Translations under genes and position numbers: made by a program
Part shown: piece by piece, positions 35,603 through 46,539 of the stretch
How the letters are laid out: every line of letters begins with the position of its first letter
Numbering within the stretch: the stretch's first letter is position 1
The notes under the pieces: generated by a model
Told to the model about the DNA's origin: nothing
Databases searched by the model: none
The model's input: the letters and a program-made list of their open reading frames with translations, nothing else
Source of the DNA: Symsagittifera roscoffensis
Taxonomy: Eukaryota; Xenacoelomorpha; Acoela; Convolutidae
DNA length: 64,000 nucleotides
Direction of reading: 5' to 3'
NCBI RefSeq assembly: GCF_963678635.1
Contig: NC_087062.1
Coordinates: 25,688,177-25,752,176, forward strand

Positions 35603-37961
35603 CTGTTCCAAACTTGAAATGAAAGTGAACCAATTTGAAACCATGATTGAATACAATGCAGTCAAAGAATCGATGGGTTTTTGGGGAAAAGTCCTCAGAA
35701 TTTTCTTTCTGTCTGACATTTGTACCCTTTTAAAAAACTTTACTTGATAAATGAGGTTCCTGCGATTGATAATCATAACAAATTGGGATCTCCTTAACTG
35801 TATCCCCCCTCGGGTACCTAGAAACGAATATTCCCACGGTAAAGAAATAAATCAATATGGCTCAGCAGGCTTAACCCAGGCAGTCTCAAGTATGAGAAAA
35901 TGTCATTACACCATCTGGTTTGTTTTCAAACCTCTCTGAGCGAAAAAATGTCTTCGTTTTATAATGATAAATAGGGAGAAAAATATCTAGGCAAAAGAGC
36001 CAATCTCAAAAAACAGATAGGCATTACATTGCTGCTAAACAAGATTGTGAATTAAGGAAACTATGTGATTCGAAGTTTTACCGAAGACACTACCGCCAAA
36101 TCAGTAGCCCGGGTTGAGCTGCTCACTCTATGATTCGATCGACTCGACCAAAACTCGGTACGATTCGGCCGTCCCGACCACTTTTGTGAATGGGTTCGGT
36201 TTTGCTCTAACACAGCGAGATAAGCTTCGGCCGTCACGCCGAAAAAAAATTTGCTCATCTTTGCTCGACCCTGTTATACGGCTCAGTAACCGTATTCTAG
36301 GTCATAGTGTTGATCTCACGCAGTCTAAGCTACCACTGCTGATTGTCACCTATCAGTGCTTTAGAATTATTCACGTTTTATCTCGACACTCTCTTATCTC
36401 CGTTGAAAGATTAATGTTGATATTTTTCTTTCTAATGAAACCAATTATAAATTATTTTCGTATCAAAATTTAAATACATTTGAGTTTTGTCGTAGTTTTG
36501 CAACTGAGTTTTTTGTAGCGATTGTAGGGGTATCTCATGGGACAGCCAGCAGTCTTTGAATCTGATGATAGAACAAACCTTTTGGGCATACCAGTATTCT
36601 GGGCGAAAAAATCTTTACAGCCTCCGTAACTGTAAAAATGACAACCCGGGCGCACTCGTTACAGCCGAAAACTCAAGGAAGGTCAAGTTATCTTTCAACA
36701 AGGAGGAAAACGTTGAGAAGAAAGTTCACAAAGGCCACAAGAAGAAACTGACAAAATCCAAATCTAGCAAGAAGACTCTAAAGACGTCAGGATCCGAAGC
36801 CATTGGTTCAGGTTCGGCTAGGCGAGATTCGGCTGCGCGGAAGCCACGAAAAGACGATGACGATGGGGAGGGAAATGAGTCGACTAGTATTAAACTGAAA
36901 GCAGTTGCATGCTGCATTAAATAAATGTTCCAAACTTGAAAAGAAAATGAACCAATTTGAAACCATGATTGAATATAATGCAGTCAAAGAATCGATGGAT
37001 TTTTGGGAAAAATTCCTCAGAATTTTCTTGCTGTCAGACATTTGTACCCTTTTAAAAAACTTTACTTGATAAATGAGGTTCCTGCGATTGATAGTCATAA
37101 CAAATTGGGATCTCTTTAACTGTATCCCCTCTCGGGTACCTAGAAACGAATATTCCCACGGTAAAGAAATAAATCAATATGGCTAAGCAGGCTTAACCCA
37201 GGCAGTCTCAAGTATGAGAAAACTTCATTACACCATGTGGTTTGTTTTCAAACCTCTCTGAGCAAAAAAAAGTCTTCGTTTTATAATGATAAAAAGGGAG
37301 AAAAATATCTAGGCAAAAGAGCCAATCTTAAAAAAACAGATAGGCATTAACGTGCTGATCAAGAAAATTGTGAACTAAGGAAACTATGTGATTCGAAGTT
37401 TTAATGAAAACACTACCGCCAAATCAGTAGCCCGGGTTGAGGTGCTCACTCTATGATTCGATCGACTCGACCAAAACTCGGTAGGATTCGACCGTCCCGA
37501 CCACTTTTGTGAATGGGTTCGGTTTTTCTCTAACCCAGCGAGATAGGCTTTGGCCCTCACGCCGAAAAAAAAATGCTCATCTTTGCTCGACCCTGTCATA
37601 CGGCTCAGTAACCGTATTCTAGGTCATAGTGTTGATCTCACGCAGTCTAACCTACTACTGCTGATTGTCACCTGTCAGTGCTATAGAATTATTCACGTTT
37701 TATCCCGACCCTCTCTCATCTCCGTTGAAAGTTTACTGTTGCTATTTTTCTTTCTAATGAAACCAATTATGAACTAATTCCGTATCAAAATCTAAATACA
37801 TTTGACGTTTTTGTTGTTTTGCAACTGAGTTTTTTGTAGCGTTTGTTGGGGTATCTCATGGCACATCCAGCAGTTTTTTAACCTGATGATAGAACAAACT
37901 TTTTGGGCGTACCAGTATTCTGGGCGAAAAAATCTTTACAGCCTCCGTTTCCATGGGAAAC
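35318..37961. repeat. 1.32-kb doublet carrying gene C's last exon (repeated at 41045-43690)
   Basis: GACAACCCGGGCGCACTCG starts at 35318 and again at 36640, a period of 1,322. Each unit holds a terminal-exon copy followed by shared non-coding sequence with a CCCGGGTTGA block (GATTCGATCGACTCGACC). The pair is repeated in unit 2, so four units exist. A fifth fragment (GATTTCACGCAGTCTAAACT) lies near 47811-47885. Confidence 0.88.
36640..36924 (+). pseudogene. Gene C terminal-exon copy 2
   Basis: This copy is open to the same TAA and ends ACCIK, with changes such as an R in place of the M before KVKLSF, and EAIGSGSARR. It lacks the first 20 bases and the original acceptor of the exon. The nearest acceptor-like TTTACAG (36614-36620) would be in the phase of exon 2, not exon 3, so use of this copy would require skipping exon 3. 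Whether it is spliced is unknown. Confidence 0.6.
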
Positions 37962-38261
37962 GTGGAAAAGCCAATTTTTCTTGGTAACCTGACTCAAAGA
38001 AGGATGCGACCCCACTTTCTGTTAATAGATCCAACTCCTGTTTTCGACGACCCTTCAAAGCCAGAATTTTTACCGGCAACAGAAACACCAGAGAAACTTC
38101 TTTTCGATAAAACTAGGTATTCAGAAAAACTTTTTTTCGAAATAATTTTTGAAGACGCTTTGCAAAATGCTTACAGTTTTTTTTACAAAAAAAACGTTTT
38201 CTCAAAAACTATCTGACCAATTTTCAAAAAACGAGTACCAATAGAAATTATGTTCCCTCAC

Positions 38262-39375
38262 CTGGGTGCCTGCATAATCACCTAGTCTTTTTTTTACCTT
38301 ACACCACTTTCTGCAGTCTTCGAAAAAGTGCGCGGGTTGTGACCCAGATTTTCAGATTTTTTTGAAATTTTTGAGCTCAAAGTGTAGAACAGAATGTGAG
38401 AAACTGCCCTGTGCAAGCAATTCTACCCAAAAAAAGTTAAAGCCCTCAGAAAATTTGAACCTTAAACTTTTCGACCGCTTTTGACACTCTTTGTCTTTTC
38501 AAAAAAATATCTTCCCGAATCAGAGATATTTGTTTCAATGTGTAGAAAGGTTACAGGAAGTTGTAAAGCATAAGCGCCAGTGCCAATTGTTTTCAGAAAA
38601 TTTCATGACGTTCGAAAGGGTCAAGTTTATGTTTTTGAGCGTTTTTAAAAAATTTTTGACGGTTCTCAAAAAGTACTATCGCAAAAATGAGAATTTGGTT
38701 AAAAAGGATGCAAGGGGTTGTGAAAAACTCCACTGCATGAGCGGTTACGCCTATTTTTTTTTAAATATAAAAAGTAAAGATCCTCGGAAATGTGAAGTTT
38801 TCGATTTTTTGCCCGTGTTTTGAAACGTTTTGGCTTTTTTGACATCTAACCCCTCAAATCTGATATTTTGGTGTCAATAGAGTTGAAGGGTTGCGAGAAC
38901 TTCCTCTTCTTTGGCGGCTACGCCAAAAAGTTTTTTGACTTAAAAAAATAAGGACCTCGGAAAAGTTAAATTTTTATTTTTTGATCATTTTTTAAGTTTT
39001 CAGCTTTTTCTGGAAAGCTATCCAAAAAAAAGTCAAAGACTTTGGTTTCAACCGAAGGTTGTGTTATGCTCTCCTGCATGAGCGGATAAGCCCATTCTTT
39101 GAAAAAAAAAATTTTTTTGATCGTCTAGTAAAACTTTTTGACTTTTCTCAGAAATAACTCTGATAACTGATAAATGGCTGTGCGAAGCTCCTTTGCACTT
39201 TCGGCTACGCTCATTTAAAAAAAAAAACACAATTTTCTAGAAAATCGAGTTTTTGTTCTTTTGACCGTTTTTTGAAAGTTTTTGAATCTTCCTGAAAACT
39301 TCTATCCCAATTGTGAAATTTTGAGTTTAGTCAAATGAAAATTTAGCCAAGCTCTCCTATATAAGCAGTTACTTT
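38262..39375. repeat. Degenerate ~160-bp tandem array (copy at about 43985-45095)
   Basis: A core resembling CTGCATGAGCGGTTACGCC recurs near 38266, 38410, 38570, 38735, 38915, 39073, 39196 and 39355, each followed by long T/A tracts and TTTTTGACTTTTCTCAAAA-like text. Units are strongly diverged. Small frames in it are not genes. Confidence 0.7.
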
Positions 39376-39977
39376 CTAGGTTGCAGACAAAAACCTTATC
39401 ACCCTCAGGAAAACAAAATTTCAGACAAACCTGAATACTCTCAGCCGAATCTGACATCAAGTGTTTAAACGAGGCAACAGATTGTTGGAAAGCCCAGTGC
39501 AAATGCCGCTTTGCCTTGCATTTTGTAAGAAAAAATGTCCATGGCAAAAAATTCATAATTTCACTCATGACTTTTCTATTGGAGAAAGAACTAAGATTTT
39601 GGGTGCAGCCCAATTTTGAAAAATTGAAATTACCCGTTTCATCCCGCATCAGTACAACAGATTCAAAAAACTTCAAACAATATTTCCAGCTTGAGCTGGC
39701 CCCAAGTCAATTAGCAGATTAGCACGAGATAGAGCAGCTGTTCGAAAATTCGCAGAAGGTAACAACAAGAGGAGAAAGAGGAGACCAACAATCGGCCCCA
39801 ACTTCATTACGAGGCAAATAATTGCGTAAAAACAAGACTCTTTTTTGCTCTCGGCTAGGAAGAACATAAAAATCCATCGACAGACTCCTCACACCACTCT
39901 AAACACGGTAAATTTCAAGGATTTTCACTATTTTGTGACTTACTGTTTAGAAGAAAAAAGCACTACATCAAAAAAAT

Positions 39978-40256
39978 ATGCAATTTTACAGTGCACATCA
40001 AGGTGGAACAGAGGGCCTCGAAGCGTTTTGTCCTCGTCTGTCAGGGAAAGCAGCGAAATTTGGTTGGACCCAAATCATCAGAAAAGGAGTATTACGTGAC
40101 ATCTTCCTTGCCAAAGTGAAATTCTCTGATATTCAGAGAGAGTTTTGCACAAGACCAGGTGCCACGATTAACGATACGCTAAAGGCACCCCTAATTCACG
40201 GAAAAGACTACGCCACGGCCAACAATCAACAAAAACAGAACAACTCGAGTTCTTAG
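39978..40256 (+). pseudogene. gag-like fragment, copy 1
   Basis: A 92-codon frame contains FGWTQIIRKGVLRDIFLAKV, DIQREFCTRPGATINDTLKA and a Q/N-rich tail. The R-D-x-F-(x)n-Q-R-E-(x)n-P-x-x-T-(x)3-L-K-A pattern is that of the capsid C-terminal part of LTR-retrotransposon Gag. No pol follows that I can recognise; 40260-40800 has short broken frames. Both tandem units carry it with the frame preserved. Confidence 0.4.
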
Positions 40257-41024
40257 ATTCTGCAGTGCAAGTTATCATTTCAGATACAAAAGGAGAAGTC
40301 TGGTTCACATCTCTAAATCTGATGTAAGATTTCAGTCAGTTGAGTCTAGATGAATCAATAAGTGAACCTTGTGACTTCACTTTTATGCGGTAAAAACACG
40401 GGCCTGTTTAGACTCAAAACAAAACTTCATGTTCTGACGTGCATACCTAAGAAGCTCCAAAGGCCATGGACAACCGAAACATTCAAAAGTAGAAACGGTA
40501 TAAAATCTATCGCCACCGAAGACACTGAAGCAAATAAATTAAATTGTTAATTGACGCATTCAGAATGCTCAAAAACACTAAGAAAGCTGACTGGAAGAAG
40601 GGAACTTCTCGCAGCCAGTGTAAGAAAAAACTTCAGTCAGGGACAATGATATTTAGGACAGAGAAAGACAAGAATCGTGAATCTAAATGGCCTAGAATTC
40701 GATTTTAGTTCTGATCCGAATGGAGAGAATGTGCTTCCCAAAAAACTTGTTGGGAAATCAGGGCGCCCATTATCCAGTTTAATTATGAGAAGAATTGTCG
40801 AAATAGCAGATCACCTTACACCTGACTTCTGAAAATTTCCCGGTTGATTAAACAACCCCAGTATAAGGGTCAGCAAAAATTGCATTGCTTCATTGTCATT
40901 CTTTAAGGATATGAGCTGAAAAATAAGGGTGTAACAAAAAAACGTTATCTCTGACAGTTTAACATATACGATCAACTCCCCCTAGAAAAAAGCCGGTAAA
41001 TGTAGCTATCTGACAAATTTTTAG

Positions 41025-41329
41025 GATCACCGAACGTAACAGCCGACAACCCGGGCGCACTCGCTACAGCCGAAAACTCAATGAAGGTCGAGTTATCCTT
41101 CAACAAGGAGGAAAACGTTGAGAAGAAAGTTCACAAAGGCCACAAGAAGAAACTGACAAAGTCCAAATCTAGCGTCAGGATCCTAAAGACGTCAGGATCC
41201 GAAGCCGGTGGTTCAGGTTCGGCTCGGCGAGATTCGGCTGCGCGGAAGCCACGAAAAGACGATGAGGATGGGGAGGGAAATGAGTCGACTAGTAGTAAAC
41301 TGAAAGCAGTTGCATGCTGCATTCAATAA
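41025..41329 (+). CDS. Gene C terminal-exon copy 3 (possible alternative last exon)
   Basis: The full exon with its TTTTTAG acceptor is kept in the same phase as 35298-35602 and could be spliced from exon 3. It ends ACCIQ. The block coding SKKTLKTSG is replaced by SVRILKTSG, where GTCAGGATCCTAAAG copies a GTCAGGATCC found 18 bases downstream. The frame is otherwise intact. Confidence 0.6.
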
Positions 41330-42367
41330 TTGTTCCAAACTTGAAATGAAAATGAACCAATTTGAAACCATGATGGAATACAATGCAGTAAAAGAATCGA
41401 TTGGTTTTTGGGGAAAAGTCCTCAGAATTTTCTTTCTGTCAGACATTCGTACCCTTTTAAAAAACTTTACTTGATAAATGAGGTTCCTGCGATTGATAAT
41501 CATAACAAATTGGGATCTCCTTAACTGTATCCCCTCTCGGGTACCTAGAAACGAATATTCCCACGGTAAAGAAATAAATCAATATGGCTAAGCAGGCTTA
41601 ACCCAGGCAGTCTCAAGTATGAGAAAACGTCATTACACCATGTGGTTTGTTTTCAAACCTCTCTTAGCAAAAAAAAGTCTTCGTTTTATAATGATAAAAA
41701 GGGAGAAAAATATCTAGGCAAAAGAGCCAATCTTAAAAAAACAGATAGGCATTAACGTGCTGATCAAGAAAATTGTGAACTAAGGAAACTATGTGATTCG
41801 AAGTTTTAATGAAAACACTACCGCCAAATCAGTAGCCCGGGTTGAGGTGCTCACTCTATGATTCGATCGACTCGACCAAAACTCGGTACGATTCGGCCGT
41901 CCCGACCACTTTTGTGAATGGGTTCGGTTTTGCTCTAACACAGCGAGATAAGCTTCGGCCGTCACGCCGAGAAAAAATTTGCTCATCTTTGCTCGACCCT
42001 GTTATACGGCTCAGTAACCGTATTCTAGGTCATAGTGTTGATCTCACGCAGTCTAAGCTACCACTGCTGATTGTCACCTATCAGTGCTTTAGAATTATTC
42101 ACGTTTTATCTCGACACTCTCTCATCTCCGTTGAAAGATTAATGTTAATATTTTTCTTTCTAATGAAACCAATTATGAACTATTTTCGTATTAAAATTTA
42201 AATACATTTGACTTTTGTCGTAGTTCTGCAACTGAGTTTTTTGTAGCGTTTGTAGGGGTATCTCATGGGACAGCCAGCAGTCTTTTAATCTGATGATAGA
42301 ACAAACCTTTTGGGCATACCAGTATTCTGGGCGAAAAAATCTTTACAACCTCCGTAACTGTAAAGTT

Positions 42368-42652
42368 GACAACCCGGGCGCACTCGTTACAGCCGAAAAC
42401 TCAAGGAAGGTCAAGTTATCTTTCAACAAGGAGGAAAACGTTGAGAAGAAAGTTCACAAAGGCCACAAGAAGAAACTGACAAAATCCAAATCTAGCAAGA
42501 AGACTCTAAAGACGTCAGGATCCGAAGCCAGTGGTTCAGGTTCGGCTAGGCGAGATTCGGCTGCGCGGAAGCCACGAAAAGACGATGAGGATGGGGAGGG
42601 AAATGAGTCGACTAGTATTAAACTGAAAGCAGTTGCATGCTGCATTAAATAA
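42368..42652 (+). pseudogene. Gene C terminal-exon copy 4
   Basis: The counterpart of copy 2 in the second 5.7-kb unit, also lacking the exon's first 20 bases and acceptor. It is open to the TAA after ACCIK. Its differences from copy 2 are few (EASGSGSARR, DDEDGEGN). Confidence 0.6.
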
Positions 42653-45600
42653 ATTATCCAAACTTGAAAAGAAAATGAACCAATTTGAAACCATGATTGA
42701 ATATAATGCAGTCAAAGAATCGATGGATTTTTGGGAAAAAGTCCTCAGAATTTTCTTGCTGTCAGACATTTGTACCCTTTTAAAAAACTTTACTTGATAA
42801 ATGAGGTTCCTGCGATTGATAGTCATAACAAATTGGGATCTCTTTAACTGTATCCCCTCTCGGGTACCTAGAAACGAATATTCCCACGGTAAAGAAATAA
42901 ATCAATATGGCTAAGCAGGCTTAACCCAGGCAGTCTCAAGTATGAGAAAACGTCATTACACCATGTGGTTTGTTTTCAAACCTCTCTGAGCAAAAAAAAG
43001 TCTTCGTTTTATAATGATAAAAAGGGAGAAAAATATCTAGGCAAAAGAGCCAATCTTAAAAAAACAGATAGGCATTAACGTGCTGATCAAGAAAATTGTG
43101 AACTAAGGAAACTATGTGATTCGAAGTTTTAATGAAAACACTACCGCCAAATCAGTAGCCCGGGTTGAGGTGCTCACTCTATGATTCGATCGACTCGACC
43201 AAAACTCGGTAGGATTCGACCGTCCCGACCACTTTTGTGAATGGGTTCGGTTTTTCTCTAACCCAGCGAGATAGGCTTTGGCCCTCACGCCGAAAAAAAA
43301 ATGCTCATCTTTGCTCGACCCTGTCATACGGCTCAGTAACCGTATTCTAGGTCATAGTGTTGATCTCACGCAGTCTAACCTACTACTGCTGATTGTCACC
43401 TGTCAGTGCTATAGAATTATTCACGTTTTATCCCGACCCTCTCTCATCTCCGTTGAAAGTTTACTGTTGCTATTTTTCTTTCTAATGAAACCAATTATGA
43501 ACTAATTCCGTATCAAAATCTAAATACATTTGACGTTTTTGTTGTTTTGCAACTGAGTTTTTTGTAGCGTTTGTTGGGGTATCTCATGGCACATCCAGCA
43601 GTTTTTTAACCTGATGATAGAACAAACTTTTTGGGCGTACAAGTATTCTGGGCGAAAAAATCTTTACAGCCTCCGTTTCCATGGGAAACGTGGAAAAGCC
43701 AATTTTTCTTGGTAACCTGACTCAAAGAAGGATGCGACCCCACTTTGTGTTCTCCTGTTTTCGACGACCCTTCAAAACCAGAATTTTTACCGGCAACAGA
43801 AACACCAGAGAAACTTCTTTTCGATAAAACTAGGTATTCAGAAAAGCTTTTTTTCGTAATAATTTTTGAAGACGCTTTGCAAAATGTTTACAGTTTTTTT
43901 TTAAAAAAAAAAACGTTTTCTCAAAAACTATCTGACCAATTTTCAAAAAACGAGTACCAATAGAAATTATGCTCCCTCACCTGGGTGCCTGCATAATCAC
44001 CTAGTCTTTTTTTACCTTACACCACTTTCTGCAGTCTTCGAAAAAGTGCGCGGGTTGTGACCCAGATTTTCAGATTTTTTTGAAGTTTTTGAGCTCAAAG
44101 TGTAGAACAGAATGTGAGAAACTGCCCTGTGCAAGCAATTCCACCCAAAAAAAGTTAAAGCCCTCAGAAAATTTAAATCTTAATTTTTTCGACCGCTTTT
44201 GAAACTCTTTGACTTCTCTCAAAAATATCTTCCCGAATCAGAGATACTTGTTTCAATGTGTAGAAAGGTTACAGGAAGTTGTAAAGCATAAGCGCCAGTG
44301 CCAATTGTTTTCAGAAAATTTCATGACGTTCGAAAGGGTCAAGTTTATGTTTTTGAGCGTTTTTTAAAATTTTTTGACTGTTCTCAAAAAGTACTATCGC
44401 AAATATGAGAATTTGGTTAAAAAGGGTGCAAGGGGTTGTGGAAAACTCCACTGCATGAGCGGTTACGCCTATTTTTTTTAAATATAAAAAGTAAAGATCC
44501 TCGGAAATGTGAAGTTTTCGATTTTTTGCTCGTGTTTTGAAAAGTTTTGGCTTTTTTGACATCTACCCCCTCAAATCTGATATTTTGGTGTCAATAGAGT
44601 TGAAGGGTTGCGAGAACTTCCTCTGCTTGGCGGCTACGCCAAAAAGTTTTTTGACTGAAAAAATTAAGGACCTCGGAAAAGTTAAATTTTTATTTTTTGA
44701 TCATTTTTTAAGTTTTCAGCTTTTTCTGGAAAGCTATCCGAAAAAAAGTCAAAGACTTTGGTTTCAACCGAAGGTTGTGTTATGCTCTCCTGCATGAGCG
44801 GATAAGCCCATTCTTTGAAAAAAAAAATTTTTTTTGATCGTCTAGTAAAACTTTTTGACTTTTCTCAGAAATTACTCTGACAACTCTGATAAATGGCTGT
44901 GCGAAGCTCCCTTGCACTTTCGGCTACGCTCATATTAAAAAAAAAACACAATTTTCTAGAAAATCAAGTTTTTGTTCTTTTGACCGTTTTTTGAAAGTTT
45001 TTGAATCTTCCTGAAAACTTCTATCCCAAATGTGAGATTTTGAGTTTAGTTAAATGAAAACTTAGCCACGTTCTCCTATATAAGCAGCTACTTTCTAGGT
45101 TGCAGACAAAAACTTTATCACCCTCAGGAAAACAAAATTTCAGACAAACCTGAATACTCTCAGCCGAATCTGACATCAAGTGTTTAAACGAGGCAACAGA
45201 TTGTTGGAAAGCCCAGTGCAAATGCCGCTTTGCCTTGGATTTTGTAAGAAAAAATGTCCATGGCAAAAAATTCATAATTTCACTCATGACTTTTCTATTG
45301 GAGAAAGAACTAAGATTTTGGGTGCAGCCCAAATTTGAAAAACTGAAATTACCCGTTTCATCCCGCATCAGTACAACAGATTCAAAAAACTTCAAACAAT
45401 ATTTCCAGCTTGAGCTGGCCCCAAGTCAAATAGCAGATTAGCACGAGATAGGGCAGCTGTCAGAGATAGGGTAACAACAAGAGGAGAAAGAGGAGACCAA
45501 CAATCGGCCCCAACTTCATTACGAGGCAAATAATTGCGTAAAAACAAGACTCTTTTTTGCTCTCGGCTAGGAAGAACATAAAAATCCATCGACAGACTCC

Positions 45601-45689
45601 TCACACCACTCTAAACACGGTAAATTTCAAGGATTTTCACTATTTTGTGACTTACTGTTTAGAAGAAAAAAGCACTACATCAAAAAAAT

Positions 45690-45968
45690 ATGCAATTTTA
45701 CAGTGCACATCAAGGTGGAACAGAGGGCCTCGAAGCGTTTTGTCCTCGTCTGTCAGGGAAAGCAGCGAAATTTGGTTGGACCCAAATCATCAGAAAAGGA
45801 GTATTACGTGACATCTTCCTTGCCAAAGTGAAATTCTCTGATATTCAGAGAGAGTTTTGCACAAGACCAGGTGCCACGATTAACGATACGCTAAAGGCAC
45901 CCCTAATTCACGGAAAAGACTACGCCACGGCCAACAATCAACAAAAACAGAACAACTCGAGTTCTTAG
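45690..45968 (+). pseudogene. gag-like fragment, copy 2
   Basis: An identical translation to the frame at 39978-40256, in the second 5.7-kb unit. The identity reflects a recent duplication and is not evidence of selection. Confidence 0.4.
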
Positions 45969-46539
45969 ATTCTGCAGTGCAAATTATCATTTCAGATACA
46001 AAAGGAGAAGTCTGGTTCACATCTCTAAATCTGATGTAAGATTTCAGTCAGTTGAGTCTAGATGAATCAATAAGTGAACCTTGTAACTTCACTTTTATGT
46101 GGTAAAAACACGGGCCTGTTTAGACTCAAAACAAAACTTCATGTTCTGACGTGCATACCTAAGAAGCTCCCAAGGCCATGGACAACCGAAACATTCAAAA
46201 GTAGAAACGGTATAAAATCTATCGCCACCGAAGACACTGAAGCAAATAAGTTAAATTGTTAATTGACGCATTCAGAATGCTCAAAAACACTAAGAAAGCT
46301 GACTGGAAGAAGGGAACTTCTCGCAGCCAGTGTAAGAAAAAACTTCAGTCAGGGACAATGATATTTAGGACAGAGAAAGACAAGAATCGTGAATCTAAAT
46401 GGCCTAGAATTCGATTTTAGTTCTGATCCGAATGGAGGGAATGTGCTTCCCAAAAAGCCTGTTGGGAAATCAGGGCGCTCATTATCCAGTTTAGTTATGA
46501 GAAGAATTGTCGAAATAGCAGATCACCTTACATCACTGA

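Larger units (their letters stand above)
35098..40825. repeat. Segmental tandem duplication, unit 1 (about 5.73 kb)
   Basis: The unit begins at GACTTCTGAAAAATTCCCGG and is followed directly by a second copy with only scattered differences. It includes gene C's last exon, an internal 1.32 kb doubling, a degenerate ~160-bp array and a gag-like fragment. The left join keeps the gene C acceptor in both units. Confidence 0.9.
40826..46530. repeat. Segmental tandem duplication, unit 2
   Basis: It repeats 35098-40825 in the same orientation; matching positions are offset by 5,712-5,728 bases. The end is marked by TCACCTTACA, after which unit 1 runs into the start of unit 2 while unit 2 runs into unique sequence (CACTGATAAGGGCAGG). 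Confidence 0.9.

Noticed and set aside
36061-36473. Paired plus and minus frames around GATTCGATCGACTCGACC
   Set aside because: They fall in non-coding repeat sequence duplicated four times; neither strand shows a domain or consistent codon-level conservation.
35486-37098. Repeated 96-codon minus-strand frames beginning MIINRRNLIYQVKFF or MTINRRNLIYQVKFF
   Set aside because: They are antisense to the gene C terminal exon and its flank. Their conservation simply reflects the DNA duplication.
39302-39676. 124-codon minus-strand frame, kept in both 5.7-kb units
   Set aside because: The units are recent duplicates, so preservation is uninformative; no start context, splice sites or domain were seen.
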